Origin: a virus
Length of the DNA: 47,539 nt
Virus record (IMG/VR): IMGVR_UViG_3300027779_002940
Span: 1-47,539 of that record
Strand: one strand, 5' to 3'
Shown here: piece by piece, positions 1-6,645 of the stretch
Numbering within the stretch: position 1 is the first letter of the stretch
How the letters are laid out: every line of letters begins with the position of its first letter
The notes under the pieces: generated by a model
Databases searched by the model: none
What the model was told of the DNA's origin: nothing
What the model saw: the letters and a program-made list of their open reading frames with translations, nothing else
Position numbers and translations under genes: made by a program

Positions 1-4
1 AGGT

Positions 5-211
5 ATGCTCATCACCAAGTTTGACGATGAGGAAGAACTGTACTTTAGCTACTGGCGTGAGGGCATCAACCCTATCAAATTATCTTGGTGGATGCGACTG
101 AAGCTGTGCTGGATGGTGCTGACGAAAGGCAATGTCTATAATGACCAAGTTATTCTAAATAAAGAAAAATCAAAAGAATTAGCGAATTGGATAAATGAAA
201 ATAACAATTGA
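5..211 (+). CDS. small phage protein, unknown function
   Basis: This 68-residue ORF is acidic at its N-terminus and has a Trp-rich middle (SWWMRLKLCW) and an Asn-rich tail. I do not recognise a domain with certainty, though short Trp/Leu-rich proteins of this form are common in tailed-phage accessory regions. It begins five bases into the window, so an upstream start in the flank cannot be excluded. Its end overlaps the next ORF by 17 bases, which suggests translational coupling in a small + strand operon that runs to about 2128. The function is unknown. Confidence 0.6.
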   Translation: MLITKFDDEEELYFSYWREGINPIKLSWWMRLKLCWMVLTKGNVYNDQVILNKEKSKELANWINENNN

Positions 212-461
212 ACCAACCGAAGACCAGTCTGGTAATAGCGCGGACACCATGCACTCAACGGTAAGCGTAAGCATTGCCAATGACGATTTGGATATTGGTG
301 ATACAATGGCGCAAGTAGTGAAAGCTCTGCAAGCGTGGGGATTTCACAACGAGAGCATCGCGGGATACCTCGATAAAGAACTTGCGTGGCAACTTGGGTT
401 AGGCGGAAGAGACGACCAAGCAACGATGCTTGAAGGCATTTATAAGACAAACGATGAGTAA
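195..461 (+). CDS. small phage protein, unknown function
   Basis: This 88-residue protein is acidic. Residues around 20-55 read as a beta-strand followed by a helix (STVSVSIANDDLDIGD, then QVVKALQAWGF), a pattern I associate with a family of short conserved phage proteins of unknown role. It starts inside the end of the preceding ORF and its TAA overlaps the ATG of the next gene at 454. It is therefore the middle member of a coupled set. No catalytic motif, signal peptide or membrane segment is visible. Confidence 0.65.
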   Translation: MKITIEPTEDQSGNSADTMHSTVSVSIANDDLDIGDTMAQVVKALQAWGFHNESIAGYLDKELAWQLGLGGRDDQATMLEGIYKTNDE

Positions 462-1056
462 AGAGGAAAGAACAATCGTAAAAGAAGAAATCGTTGAACG
501 ATTCATGGAAGATGTTTGGGGTAGGTCAAAAATTTCTTGGTATCAAAGAGCTTGGTGGCGATTGTGTTGGAAGTATAAAGCGATTGAGTATTGGTGGCGC
601 AAGAAACGCCAGACTTGGCAAACAGGCTTCCCGCATGAACAGGCATGGAACTTTCAGAGTTGGAATGCTAAGATGGTTGCGCCTCGCCTGAAGTACCTCC
701 GAAATAACCTTAACGGTTGCCCTACCGAGATGTTTGGAGAGGATTACGATCACAACGCCGACTCCGAATTATCCGAGCAGGAGAGAGAATTAGCTATGGA
801 TAGGGCTATGCGTAGCTGGGAGAAAACTTTAGACAAGATGATCTGGTCGTTTGAGCATTGGGAAGATTTGACTAGCCCAATTAAGCCCAAAGACTACGAC
901 CCAAGACACAAGAAGACTACATATAGCGACGGTAGCGTTGGGTACGAGGGCTTGGATGAGAGAAAATGGGACTGGACGCCATGCGAAAAACATAGCGAAA
1001 GGGTTCAAGAAGGGTTGGATTTGTTTTCTAAATATTATTTAAATTTGTGGGACTAA
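454..1056 (+). CDS. conserved phage hypothetical protein
   Basis: I place the start at the ATG at 454 (MSKEERTIVKEEI), not the ATG at 430, because it overlaps the stop of the upstream gene in the usual compact way. The 200-residue product is rich in Trp and charged residues. Its central segment, WNFQSWNAKMVAPRLKYLR, followed by a long acidic helix, resembles a phage family whose members carry a 'WNLD..IAKFILPRLK' type motif. That family has no established biochemical role that I know of. No enzyme motif is seen. Confidence 0.7.
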   Translation: MSKEERTIVKEEIVERFMEDVWGRSKISWYQRAWWRLCWKYKAIEYWWRKKRQTWQTGFPHEQAWNFQSWNAKMVAPRLKYLRNNLNGCPTEMFGEDYDHNADSELSEQERELAMDRAMRSWEKTLDKMIWSFEHWEDLTSPIKPKDYDPRHKKTTYSDGSVGYEGLDERKWDWTPCEKHSERVQEGLDLFSKYYLNLWD

Positions 1057-1059
1057 TAT

Positions 1060-1299
1060 ATGGGATCTCTTCAATTAAACCCGCCGATTCCAGTAGAGAC
1101 TCCGTTAGGAGAAGGATGGGCTCATATCGTGATAGATTATAGCCCTGACTTTAATACGGTGTGGGTTGTATTTCTAACCGAATCTGGAATGGTCAAGCAT
1201 TTTGATTCTAATGATTTAAGGGTATGTGGGAACGAGACATTCGGCATACCTTACCACAATAAACCTAAAACAAACCCAAGACCTTGGGTAAAAAAATGA
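1060..1299 (+). CDS. small beta-rich phage protein
   Basis: This is a 79-residue protein beginning three bases after the previous stop. It has a 'PVETPLGEGWAHIVIDY' opening followed by alternating hydrophobic strands (VWVVFLTESG), which suggests a small SH3/KOW-like beta barrel; this fold is an inference. Similar short proteins with the same opening occur in phage genomes, without known function. Its stop TGA is overlapped by the ATG of the 22-codon ORF at 1296. Confidence 0.65.
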   Translation: MGSLQLNPPIPVETPLGEGWAHIVIDYSPDFNTVWVVFLTESGMVKHFDSNDLRVCGNETFGIPYHNKPKTNPRPWVKK

Positions 1300-1364
1300 G
1301 TGATAAAACTTGTGACTGCGACAAAAAAAAGGGTGAGCAATGCCCTATGTGCTGCTCTAAATGA
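1296..1364 (+). CDS. 22-residue Cys-rich micro-ORF
   Basis: A 22-codon ORF fits exactly between its neighbours. Its ATG overlaps the stop of the upstream gene (ATGA at 1296-1299) and its stop overlaps the ATG of the downstream gene (ATGA at 1361-1364). The peptide has five Cys (positions 6, 8, 16, 19 and 20) in a C-x-C ... C-x-x-C-C arrangement, which could bind metal. The double ATGA coupling is the main evidence that it is translated. It may be a real small protein or a translation relay for the next gene. Confidence 0.5.
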   Translation: MSDKTCDCDKKKGEQCPMCCSK

Positions 1365-2128
1365 AGTTATTCTTCCAACACGTAACTGGGAGGATGACAG
1401 ACGCTACAGTTATATTCTGTAACGCATTAGCCAACTTTGAAGACAGCGAAGAAGATTATGCGTTAAAAAACGGCTGGGCGGTAGACGAATGGTCCGACCA
1501 AAGTCCAAGGCTCTGGTATCAAGCGAGGCAGACCAGACTGAAAGTATCAGAGCTAAAATACAATAAAAGCACCAGAAAGATGCTTACCCCCTGCAAAGGG
1601 ATAACTTCTATTTTCAAGCCACTACTAGAATGCGACCTTCAAGAACTTGAGGAAATATATCTCAAATATGTAGCACACAGGGGGTTCGAACCTGACATGC
1701 ATATTAAGGATTTATGCTTGGACCCGCAAAACAAATACGTATTAGAGCATAGAGAAGAGGGCGTACTTCACGCATTTACGATTTGTAGATTGTATGACAA
1801 CTGCAACTCAATGACTTCAATTCAGTTCTGCTGGGACTACCATAAGCCTAGAATATTCTTAGGAAAATACAGCATGATAAAAGAATTAGAGGTAGCGAGA
1901 GAAAAGGGGCTCGACTTCATATACATGATGCCGGGATATGAAGATGTGTGCGTTTATAAGAGTTACTTCCAAGGGTTTGAATTTTGGGACGGATGCGGAT
2001 GGAGTGACGATAGGAAAACATTCTCCGAAATGTGCCAGAGAGATTCCGAGGTAAACACAGTAAAAGACATGGACTCTCTTATGTGGGAGTACGATAAGGG
2101 CTACTTCTCGAAGTATAAGGCAACTTGA
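1361..2128 (+). CDS. GNAT-fold protein resembling aminoacyl-tRNA-protein transferase (ATE1/Bpt-like)
   Basis: This 255-residue protein aligns by eye with the two halves of arginyl/leucyl-tRNA-protein transferases, which add Arg or Leu to protein N-termini in the N-degron pathway. The N-terminal part has 'LKNGW', then 'WYQARQTRLKV' and 'YNKSTRKML', in the order of the Bpt/ATE 'GFRRSG...Y...C..C' block, but the Cys motif is reduced to one Cys. The C-terminal part (about 165-215) has 'GKYSMIKELEVAREKGLDF', then 'YMMPGYED' and 'YKSYFQGFEFWDGCGW', very like the Bpt/ATE acetyltransferase-fold core. Family membership is inferred. Transferase activity on tRNA-linked substrates is untested, and a generic GNAT role is possible. 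Confidence 0.6.
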   Translation: MKLFFQHVTGRMTDATVIFCNALANFEDSEEDYALKNGWAVDEWSDQSPRLWYQARQTRLKVSELKYNKSTRKMLTPCKGITSIFKPLLECDLQELEEIYLKYVAHRGFEPDMHIKDLCLDPQNKYVLEHREEGVLHAFTICRLYDNCNSMTSIQFCWDYHKPRIFLGKYSMIKELEVAREKGLDFIYMMPGYEDVCVYKSYFQGFEFWDGCGWSDDRKTFSEMCQRDSEVNTVKDMDSLMWEYDKGYFSKYKAT

Positions 2129-2142
2129 CTTCTAGCCACCCA

Positions 2143-2763
2143 TTACTTTCCGATAGTCACCCAACCCTCCAACTTATCAATCATTCTTAAACACCAATGA
2201 TAGAGTCTCCTGTTTAATCTACAGCCCCATCTGACGAGTTTATTCCAATACTTGAAACAGTATTTGTATCTCCATTTCTCCTTGTATTCTTTTCGGGCTT
2301 TTGCTTCTTCTTCCCACGTTGCATGATTGACCTTGCTCTCCGTATTATCTTCAAGCCTGTATTCCGTTAGCTCCACGTCACCTTGTGCTTCTCCATTTTT
2401 TACATGAACGCGGTAATCTACCCAAGCATCATGCTTACTGTCTACATCATGAATAAGATCGCAGAACGTAACGTAGCCTGTGAAATTGTCCTTTACCCAC
2501 TCATGGCTCCTTTCTTCCATAGTCCACATAGGACTCCAAAACCCGCCGCTGTCTCTATCCTTCTTTTCTTCTTCGGTTAGTTCCCTTTCCTCGTACTCTA
2601 CCTTCTTCTCGTAAAGAATTTTATCCTTACTAATCTTGTACTCTATAAGCGCGTTAGCCAAATCCTTTGTCTGGAATGAGTGATCGTGCCTAAAAGTAGG
2701 GGCAGTATTCGCCCCGCCTCGTGGCAGCGGCATTTCGCAACTTATATAATCAAACATCCCCAT
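2143..2763 (-). CDS. conserved phage hypothetical protein
   Basis: I choose the start MGMFDYISCEMPLP at 2763 rather than an upstream in-frame ATG at 2829. It leaves a three-base gap to the preceding gene, and 'MGMFDxIxCExPLP' is a typical opening for a widespread family of phage proteins of unknown function. The region 'FQTKDLANALIEYKIS' (about 28-43) is also characteristic of that family. The second half is an acidic and then strongly basic, Trp-rich tail. It is the last gene of the leftward cluster and converges on the gene ending at 2128, with only 14 bases between. Confidence 0.7.
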   Translation of the reverse strand: MGMFDYISCEMPLPRGGANTAPTFRHDHSFQTKDLANALIEYKISKDKILYEKKVEYEERELTEEEKKDRDSGGFWSPMWTMEERSHEWVKDNFTGYVTFCDLIHDVDSKHDAWVDYRVHVKNGEAQGDVELTEYRLEDNTESKVNHATWEEEAKARKEYKEKWRYKYCFKYWNKLVRWGCRLNRRLYHWCLRMIDKLEGWVTIGK

Positions 2764-2765
2764 AA

Positions 2766-2993
2766 TTAATATCCATTCTGTCTTATTATTGTCATCCCAA
2801 ATCCTAAAAATTTCAAAGTAAAGTGCCAATAATAATCATCTTCTACATACAAGCAACATTTCGTAGGAAAACTGAAGCCATATTCTATCCCAAAAAGGGA
2901 ACGCTCCGGTGCAAATCTTTTCCCCGCCCACGGGAAATTGATATGGATTTCCCAAAAGTCGTGCCACTGTTTTTCTTTTCTATAAAGTCTCAT
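2766..2993 (-). CDS. small phage protein, unknown function
   Basis: This 75-residue protein is aromatic-rich. The pattern 'EIHINFPWAG...IEYGFSF' and 'YYWHFTLKFLGFGMTI' reads as alternating beta strands, like small conserved phage proteins of unknown function that open with an 'iHI' strand. The stop lies three bases before the start chosen for the next gene. A 15-codon ORF beginning at 3037 overlaps its ATG (see the 3051-3179 entry), so translation may be coupled. Confidence 0.6.
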   Translation of the reverse strand: MRLYRKEKQWHDFWEIHINFPWAGKRFAPERSLFGIEYGFSFPTKCCLYVEDDYYWHFTLKFLGFGMTIIRQNGY

Positions 2994-3050
2994 TTTGTCC
3001 CAACTGTAAAGGAATCCTTGTCAGTTGCTAACCCCATAAATTCAAAACGG

Positions 3051-3179
3051 TTAGAATCGGATGACTTCTATAACAGCGAGGCGACCATCGACGTAACCAT
3101 GCCTATAGCAGATTCTGTTTCCGTACTCATCGTACCCCCTAGGCGGTTGCTTGTATTTTCTCTTCTTCTTAGTCTTCAT
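3051..3179 (-). CDS. 42-residue small protein, possibly frameshifted
   Basis: A 42-codon ORF starts at 3179, overlapping the stop of the oxygenase gene by 11 bases. It encodes a basic head (MKTKKKRKYKQPPRGYDEYG) and then 'RICYRHGYVDGRLAVIEV'. After its stop, the neighbouring frame stays open without its own good start and reads 'SSDSNRFEFMGLATDKDSF' before stopping on the ATG of the next gene (2990-3067). A single +1 shift near 3070 would join them into one longer protein. It is either a real small gene with a separate 15-codon ORF after it, or a frameshifted gene. Confidence 0.4.
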   Translation of the reverse strand: MKTKKKRKYKQPPRGYDEYGNRICYRHGYVDGRLAVIEVIRF

Positions 3180-3789
3180 CGAAGTAGTCGCAATCGTTAA
3201 ACGGTTTTTCTTCCCAAAGATTCACAGCTATGACTTTCCTTGTCCCAAACTCTATCTCCTTTACACCGTGGAGCTTAGACGAATCGAACAAAACGAGTCT
3301 ATTAAACAGAGGGGAGACGACCTTGTAATCAGAGGGCAATGGAACTTCTTCGCAGAGATCAAATGAGGTATCTATTTCGGGCCAAAAACAAAATTCCCCG
3401 CCTACGACATCTTCTATGTCCTTACTCCCATAGTAAACAATGCCAATTTTAGGGTGGTGGTATTTGTTCTTGTACTTTAGGAGGCTTTCATCTTTGTCGA
3501 AATGAGGCAACATTCCCCAAGTTTCGTCATAACTATTCTTGATGTTTTGTGGCCCTAAGCTGTTAGTCCAAAATTCATAAAATTTAACCCCTACGTTTTG
3601 GTTTTTGAGTCTGTCGTCCGTAAATATGTGCTTAATGAATTCGTGGACAAAGCATCCCGTCCCGACTTCTTCCCATCCTTTATATAAATCAAATTCACCT
3701 TGCCAAAAGTTTTTTTCGTCATGCGTTTGGGGGTCGTTGATCTTTCTTATGATGTTCTCATCTCTTACGAAGTCGTCGAATACAATCAT
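3169..3789 (-). CDS. 2-oxoglutarate/Fe(II)-dependent oxygenase
   Basis: This 206-residue protein has the double-stranded beta-helix signature of prolyl-4-hydroxylase-like 2OG-Fe(II) enzymes. The iron ligands are H96-x-D98 (LPHFDKDE) and H174 (KLHGV), and the 2-oxoglutarate Arg is R184 (GTRKVIAVNLW). 'GGEFCFWPE' (130-138) and 'FNRLVLFDSS' (162-171) are standard framework strands. Members hydroxylate proteins, nucleobases or sugars; the substrate here is unknown. The start at 3789 is the first codon after an A/T-rich stretch that contains the 9-mer AAACTTTAA. Confidence 0.85.
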   Translation of the reverse strand: MIVFDDFVRDENIIRKINDPQTHDEKNFWQGEFDLYKGWEEVGTGCFVHEFIKHIFTDDRLKNQNVGVKFYEFWTNSLGPQNIKNSYDETWGMLPHFDKDESLLKYKNKYHHPKIGIVYYGSKDIEDVVGGEFCFWPEIDTSFDLCEEVPLPSDYKVVSPLFNRLVLFDSSKLHGVKEIEFGTRKVIAVNLWEEKPFNDCDYFDED

Positions 3790-3824
3790 TTTAAAGTTTT
3801 TTTATTAGTGTTGTGTTGTGACTC

Positions 3825-4088
3825 TTAGAGCTTTAACTCTATTTTATCAGATGCACTTAATACAGCATCGATAATGGGCTGCGGAAGTTCGCTCGTTTGG
3901 TATGCCTCGACAAGACCTTCGAGAACCGCTTCCATAACTTCCAGTTTAGCTTCTTCCAAGCCGTGAGCGAATCCAACGCAGTAAGTAGTAACCTCGTCGT
4001 GGTTTACGCAATTACGCCTAAACTCACCATTGTGACTAATGTTCCACGAGAACTCATCTTCTCTCTCTATGCTTACGATACGATTCAT
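3825..4088 (-). CDS. small acidic hypothetical protein
   Basis: This 87-residue acidic protein has two parts: an N-terminal strand-rich piece (SIEREDEFSWNISHNGEF) and a helix-rich piece (LEEAKLEVMEAVLEGLVEAYQ). No known domain is recognised. It sits alone between two leftward genes with short gaps on either side. Its codon use matches its neighbours, and it has no competing ORF on the other strand with recognisable content. Confidence 0.6.
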   Translation of the reverse strand: MNRIVSIEREDEFSWNISHNGEFRRNCVNHDEVTTYCVGFAHGLEEAKLEVMEAVLEGLVEAYQTSELPQPIIDAVLSASDKIELKL

Positions 4089-4107
4089 TTCTATATATTC
4101 CTAACGC

Positions 4108-4482
4108 TTATACCCTTTTGTCGCCTTTTATGAATAAAGCATCTGGGGCTTTAGAATAGTACCTAAACAATGCTGGACATAGCCAAACATCTAATCCTTC
4201 ATATCCTTCATCGTCGTTATCGTCGCTAATAAGATCTGTCGCTAACTTATACCAAGTCCCGCTCATACAATCTTTTTCAACATTTTTTTTCAGATGGAAG
4301 TCCCACGCGGGTAAGACGCTGTCCGAGAAAACTGCATTGAAATCTCCGTACTCGCCATATAGTTTAGAGCATAGAGTATCGGCTCCGCAGACTAAAGGCT
4401 CTTTCTCAAGATTTTTTGAGGAATCATCGAAAACCCATTGGCCGCTAACCCGATAAGGCGATATTACATATAGTGCGTTCAT
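4108..4482 (-). CDS. conserved phage protein, possible DUF6717 family
   Basis: The motif 'MNALYVISPYRVSGQWVFDD' followed by 'KEPLVCGADTLCSKL' matches my recollection of DUF6717, a phage and bacterial family of unknown function. I treat that name as tentative. In-frame ATGs occur at 4509, 4500 and 4482. A good sigma-70 promoter has its -10 at 4508-4513, so transcription should begin near 4501. That rules out the ATG at 4509 and would make one at 4500 leaderless. The ATG at 4482 also fits the family's N-terminus. The rest is acidic and Trp/Tyr-rich. Confidence 0.6.
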   Translation of the reverse strand: MNALYVISPYRVSGQWVFDDSSKNLEKEPLVCGADTLCSKLYGEYGDFNAVFSDSVLPAWDFHLKKNVEKDCMSGTWYKLATDLISDDNDDEGYEGLDVWLCPALFRYYSKAPDALFIKGDKRV

Positions 4483-4507
4483 TAGTTGTTGATCTGACAT
4501 AGGGGGC

Positions 4508-4535
4508 ATTATAGGGAAAAGAATTTAATAGTCAA
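4508..4535 (-). promoter_or_regulatory. sigma-70 promoter (TTGACT-N16-TATAAT)
   Basis: On the minus strand TTGACT lies at 4530-4535, then a 16-base spacer, then a perfect TATAAT at 4508-4513. It points at the gene ending at 4108 and sits just after the stop of the 57-residue ORF. The -10 overlaps the furthest upstream in-frame ATG of that gene, which decides the start in favour of an internal ATG. Confidence 0.7.
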
Positions 4536-4705
4536 GAACTATTCTCGATTTTCTTTCTGCGTCTTTTATCTAAATCTCTCTGGTTGTACTCCGTCTGTCT
4601 TTTCGAGGGCATACTTTCTCTAAGAGCCAGTAGAGCTCTCTCTCCGTCCTCATCCGTTATCACTTTACGGGGAAAGGATAAACACCCAATGACCATTGTT
4701 CTCAT
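4532..4705 (-). CDS. 57-residue basic small protein
   Basis: A 57-codon ORF starts with an ATG that overlaps the stop of the upstream gene (ATGA at 4702-4705) and ends just before the promoter at 4530. The product begins MRTMVIGCLSFPRKVITDED and ends with a strongly basic helix (DLDKRRRKKIENSS). No domain is recognised. The exact ATGA coupling is the main support. Confidence 0.6.
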   Translation of the reverse strand: MRTMVIGCLSFPRKVITDEDGERALLALRESMPSKRQTEYNQRDLDKRRRKKIENSS

Positions 4706-4977
4706 GCAAGTTTCTTCTTCGGCTGCTCGAAAGTGTGTGGATCTTTTTCGGGTTGCATTTCTGATTTATACTCTGTGATCCACTTGTTTATCTGTCGAAC
4801 CGCTAACCTAGACCTCATTCTTTCCCTCTTTCGGTAGGACGGGTTTCCTTCTGCCTCTTGAAGATTATTATTTAAATGACTCAGGATATGTGTCAAGACA
4901 CAAGAATTAAGCCTCCGCTCCTCATCTGAAAAGTCATAGCTCTCCTCAATTATCTGTCGGTGAGTTTTCATATGCAT
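4702..4977 (-). CDS. small helical hypothetical protein
   Basis: This 91-residue protein (89 if the ATG at 4971 is used) is charged and helical, with a Lys-rich tail. Nothing in it points to a known family. Upstream lies a 152-base untranslated stretch holding the period-5 repeat and a TATAAATA element at 4999-5006. The gene may therefore have its own leader and promoter rather than depend only on read-through. Confidence 0.6.
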   Translation of the reverse strand: MHMKTHRQIIEESYDFSDEERRLNSCVLTHILSHLNNNLQEAEGNPSYRKRERMRSRLAVRQINKWITEYKSEMQPEKDPHTFEQPKKKLA

Positions 4978-4998
4978 ATAGTAACATTAATCATTCCG

Positions 4999-5006
4999 TA
5001 TTTATA
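4999..5006 (-). promoter_or_regulatory. possible T4-late-type promoter element TATAAATA
   Basis: The octamer TATAAATA on the minus strand, 22 bases before the gene starting at 4977, is identical to the late promoter element of T4-like phages. It is the only copy I found cleanly between genes and pointing at one. Other copies lie inside coding sequence, in the structured RNA region, or straddling a stop codon. The call rests on this one match and is weak. Confidence 0.3.
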
Positions 5007-5010
5007 AAAA

Positions 5011-5118
5011 ACCTCCTCAAACCTTAATAAACCAAACCAATTTTAAAGTTTAAAAATAACCAAACCAAACCCCACCGAGCCTAAGCGGACCCCGCCAAAC
5101 CAGATCGCACCCTACCTT
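5011..5118 (-). repeat. period-5 degenerate repeat array (NNGGY on the minus strand)
   Basis: From 5059 to 5118 the + strand is twelve back-to-back pentamers of form R-C-C-N-N. Position 1 is a purine in 12 of 12, position 3 is C in 12 of 12, and positions 2-3 are CC in 10 of 12. On the minus strand, the likely transcript, this reads NNGGY, so GGY triplets recur every five bases. A weaker six-unit block (GGY in 4 of 6) lies at 5011-5040, separated by an A/T-rich spacer. The tract is non-coding and sits between the genes starting at 5534 and 4977. Confidence 0.75.
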
Positions 5119-5129
5119 ATTTTCGACTA

Positions 5130-5534
5130 CTAAACTATCACGCCATCACCTTCACAGCTTTTGCACTTCGGATTAACCACCTGAGTCCCGTATTCGGGGT
5201 GGAGTATTCCGCAGTCATCACACCCATGAGTGTCTTTCCATATTCCATCGGCTTCATCCTCAACCGCTTGTTGCGCTTCCCAAAAAGAATCGATCTTAAA
5301 TGGGTACTTGAGAGTGATTGGAACTACATCCCAATCTACGCCTTCTACAATTGATCCTACTGTAATTCCAACAGTATCACCGTCTACGATTTCTTCCATA
5401 ATCCAAGCTCCGCAATTCGTATACTTATAAGTATTACGCTTAACAGCATCGAATGTCGTTTCACTGCATAGACGAGCCTTTAGGAAGTCATCTAAATTAT
5501 TAACAGTTCTTCCGGTAGCTTTAGTCGTAGACAT
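5130..5534 (-). CDS. conserved phage protein with C-terminal zinc-ribbon-like Cys pairs
   Basis: The start at 5534 (MSTTKATGRTV) follows an SD-like AGAAGGTGG. An upstream in-frame extension to 5633 would overlap the previous gene heavily. The 134-residue protein has 'TTFDAVKRNTYKYTNCGAW' and 'VGSIVEGVDWD', typical of a widespread phage family of unknown function. It ends with C-x-x-C-G ... C-x-x-C-x-G-x-G, a zinc-ribbon-like arrangement. The first part suggests a beta-rich core and the tail suggests nucleic-acid or metal binding, but neither is tested. Confidence 0.7.
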   Translation of the reverse strand: MSTTKATGRTVNNLDDFLKARLCSETTFDAVKRNTYKYTNCGAWIMEEIVDGDTVGITVGSIVEGVDWDVVPITLKYPFKIDSFWEAQQAVEDEADGIWKDTHGCDDCGILHPEYGTQVVNPKCKSCEGDGVIV

Positions 5535-5850
5535 TTTCCCACCTTCTCTGTTGTTCTTGGTACATACAATTCCACACAGCGAAGTACGCATCATGGCGAC
5601 CAGTCTCCACCACTGAGCTTTTAAAGTTGTCATAATCGATATTTAGAACTTTTTCTTTCATTACCTGAGCGACTTCGGCTCTCGAAACTACCGCACGATA
5701 TCCGTAATCACTAGTCGGAGTGTACATGACCTTTGCGCGTGGGAAGACGCTATCTATGTCTCCCTCTATCCTGCCTCTCACTAAAAGATGTTCTGGTTTA
5801 GACCTATGAGAAACTACGCTCAACATAGAGTCATTCAAGAAAATCCACAT
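5521..5850 (-). CDS. conserved hypothetical protein of phages and bacteria
   Basis: The 109-residue product begins MWIFLNDSMLSVVSHRS, followed by 'EHLLVRGRIEGDID', 'YRAVVSRAEVAQVM' and 'NIDYDNFKSSV'. This order of motifs is seen in a family found in many actinobacteria and phages, without known function. A clear Shine-Dalgarno (AAGGA) precedes the ATG at 5850. Its stop overlaps the next gene's start by 14 bases, so the two form a coupled pair downstream of the terminator at 5882. Confidence 0.75.
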   Translation of the reverse strand: MWIFLNDSMLSVVSHRSKPEHLLVRGRIEGDIDSVFPRAKVMYTPTSDYGYRAVVSRAEVAQVMKEKVLNIDYDNFKSSVVETGRHDAYFAVWNCMYQEQQRRWENVYD

Positions 5851-5881
5851 AATAGATCCTTTCTTTAGGGGATTAAAAGTT

Positions 5882-5899
5882 GGGGGGCTTTCGCCCCCC
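5882..5899 (-). terminator. GC-rich hairpin terminator
   Basis: A perfect 7-bp stem (GGGGGGC/GCCCCCC) closes a GAAA tetraloop on the minus strand and is followed by AACTTTTAA. It lies just after the stop of the gene ending at 5911 and before the SD of the gene starting at 5850. It should terminate or attenuate leftward transcription from the promoter at 6646-6673. Confidence 0.75.
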
Positions 5900-5910
5900 G
5901 TTGAGTTAGT

Positions 5911-6570
5911 CTAGCCTTGAGTATCGATATCGTACTGAGTGATAACGAATCTTCCGTATGAAGGCCGGAAATCTCCGACTCCGTTGAACTGACCAGCATC
6001 GCTCAAAACCTTGTAGAAGGTTGAGGGAGCAATATATTCCGGTTGCTGAATAAGAAACTCCATGTCTACCTTCCAGCCTTCTTTAACGGCAGGACGGCAA
6101 CGATTAACTCCAGCGCGTTGGATAACGACTCGACGCTTATCAACGTAATCCCAATCCTTAACGCCCAAGGAAGCGAGACGGGTAAGCCCAATCACGGATG
6201 CCTTGTAAAGGTCATGTCCAGACTTACGCGGACTACGAGGATCTTGAACCGACTTAGCAGCAGTCGCTACTGCCATCCGAACATACTCAGTAGGGATGCA
6301 AAGTTCGCCCTCGTCGTTTCGCCAAACATACGACTCTAGGTCATCTGTTTTTTTGGCCTTGCTGTTTTTCGCGGCATTTGATTTAGCCTCGACTGCCTCG
6401 CAATTCCACCTATGAAATAGCATATCTGCGACACCCATTAATTGTACTTTGACAATATAGGGCCTCTCCATTTCATGTATGTCCTTAGCTCCGTTTGTTG
6501 GGGATTCCCCGCCTACCACATCCAAGGCTTTTTTGGATGTGCCTCTGTTTACTTTAACTTTAGTCGCCAT
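5911..6570 (-). CDS. conserved phage protein, unknown function
   Basis: This 219-residue protein has a basic N-terminal tail, a central 'VKVQLMGVADMLFHRWNCE' segment, a Lys/Ala-rich linker and 'IPTEYVRMAVATAAKS'. It ends with a glycine-rich turn, 'AGQFNGVGDFRPSYGRF' (about 192-208). Proteins with this layout (an 'L.Hrw' strand early and 'G.GdfRP..G.F' late) are common in phages. The late glycine turn recalls RAMP/Cas7-type folds, but I cannot confirm that. It stands alone between a perfect sigma-70 promoter (6646-6673) and a strong terminator (5882-5899), so it is probably a separately and strongly expressed gene. Confidence 0.7.
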   Translation of the reverse strand: MATKVKVNRGTSKKALDVVGGESPTNGAKDIHEMERPYIVKVQLMGVADMLFHRWNCEAVEAKSNAAKNSKAKKTDDLESYVWRNDEGELCIPTEYVRMAVATAAKSVQDPRSPRKSGHDLYKASVIGLTRLASLGVKDWDYVDKRRVVIQRAGVNRCRPAVKEGWKVDMEFLIQQPEYIAPSTFYKVLSDAGQFNGVGDFRPSYGRFVITQYDIDTQG

Positions 6571-6645
6571 GATTTTAATAATAATATTTAATTTAACTAT
6601 CTGGATGATTTGTTAATGCACTCACAATAACCTCATCTGGAAACG

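Noticed and set aside
2823-3366. Rightward ORFs of 125 and 71 residues opposite the oxygenase region
   Set aside because: They are complements of the leftward genes, which have recognisable catalytic residues and operon-like junctions.
5011-5118. CRISPR array
   Set aside because: The repeat unit is 5 bases with degenerate positions; there are no spacers or longer direct repeats.
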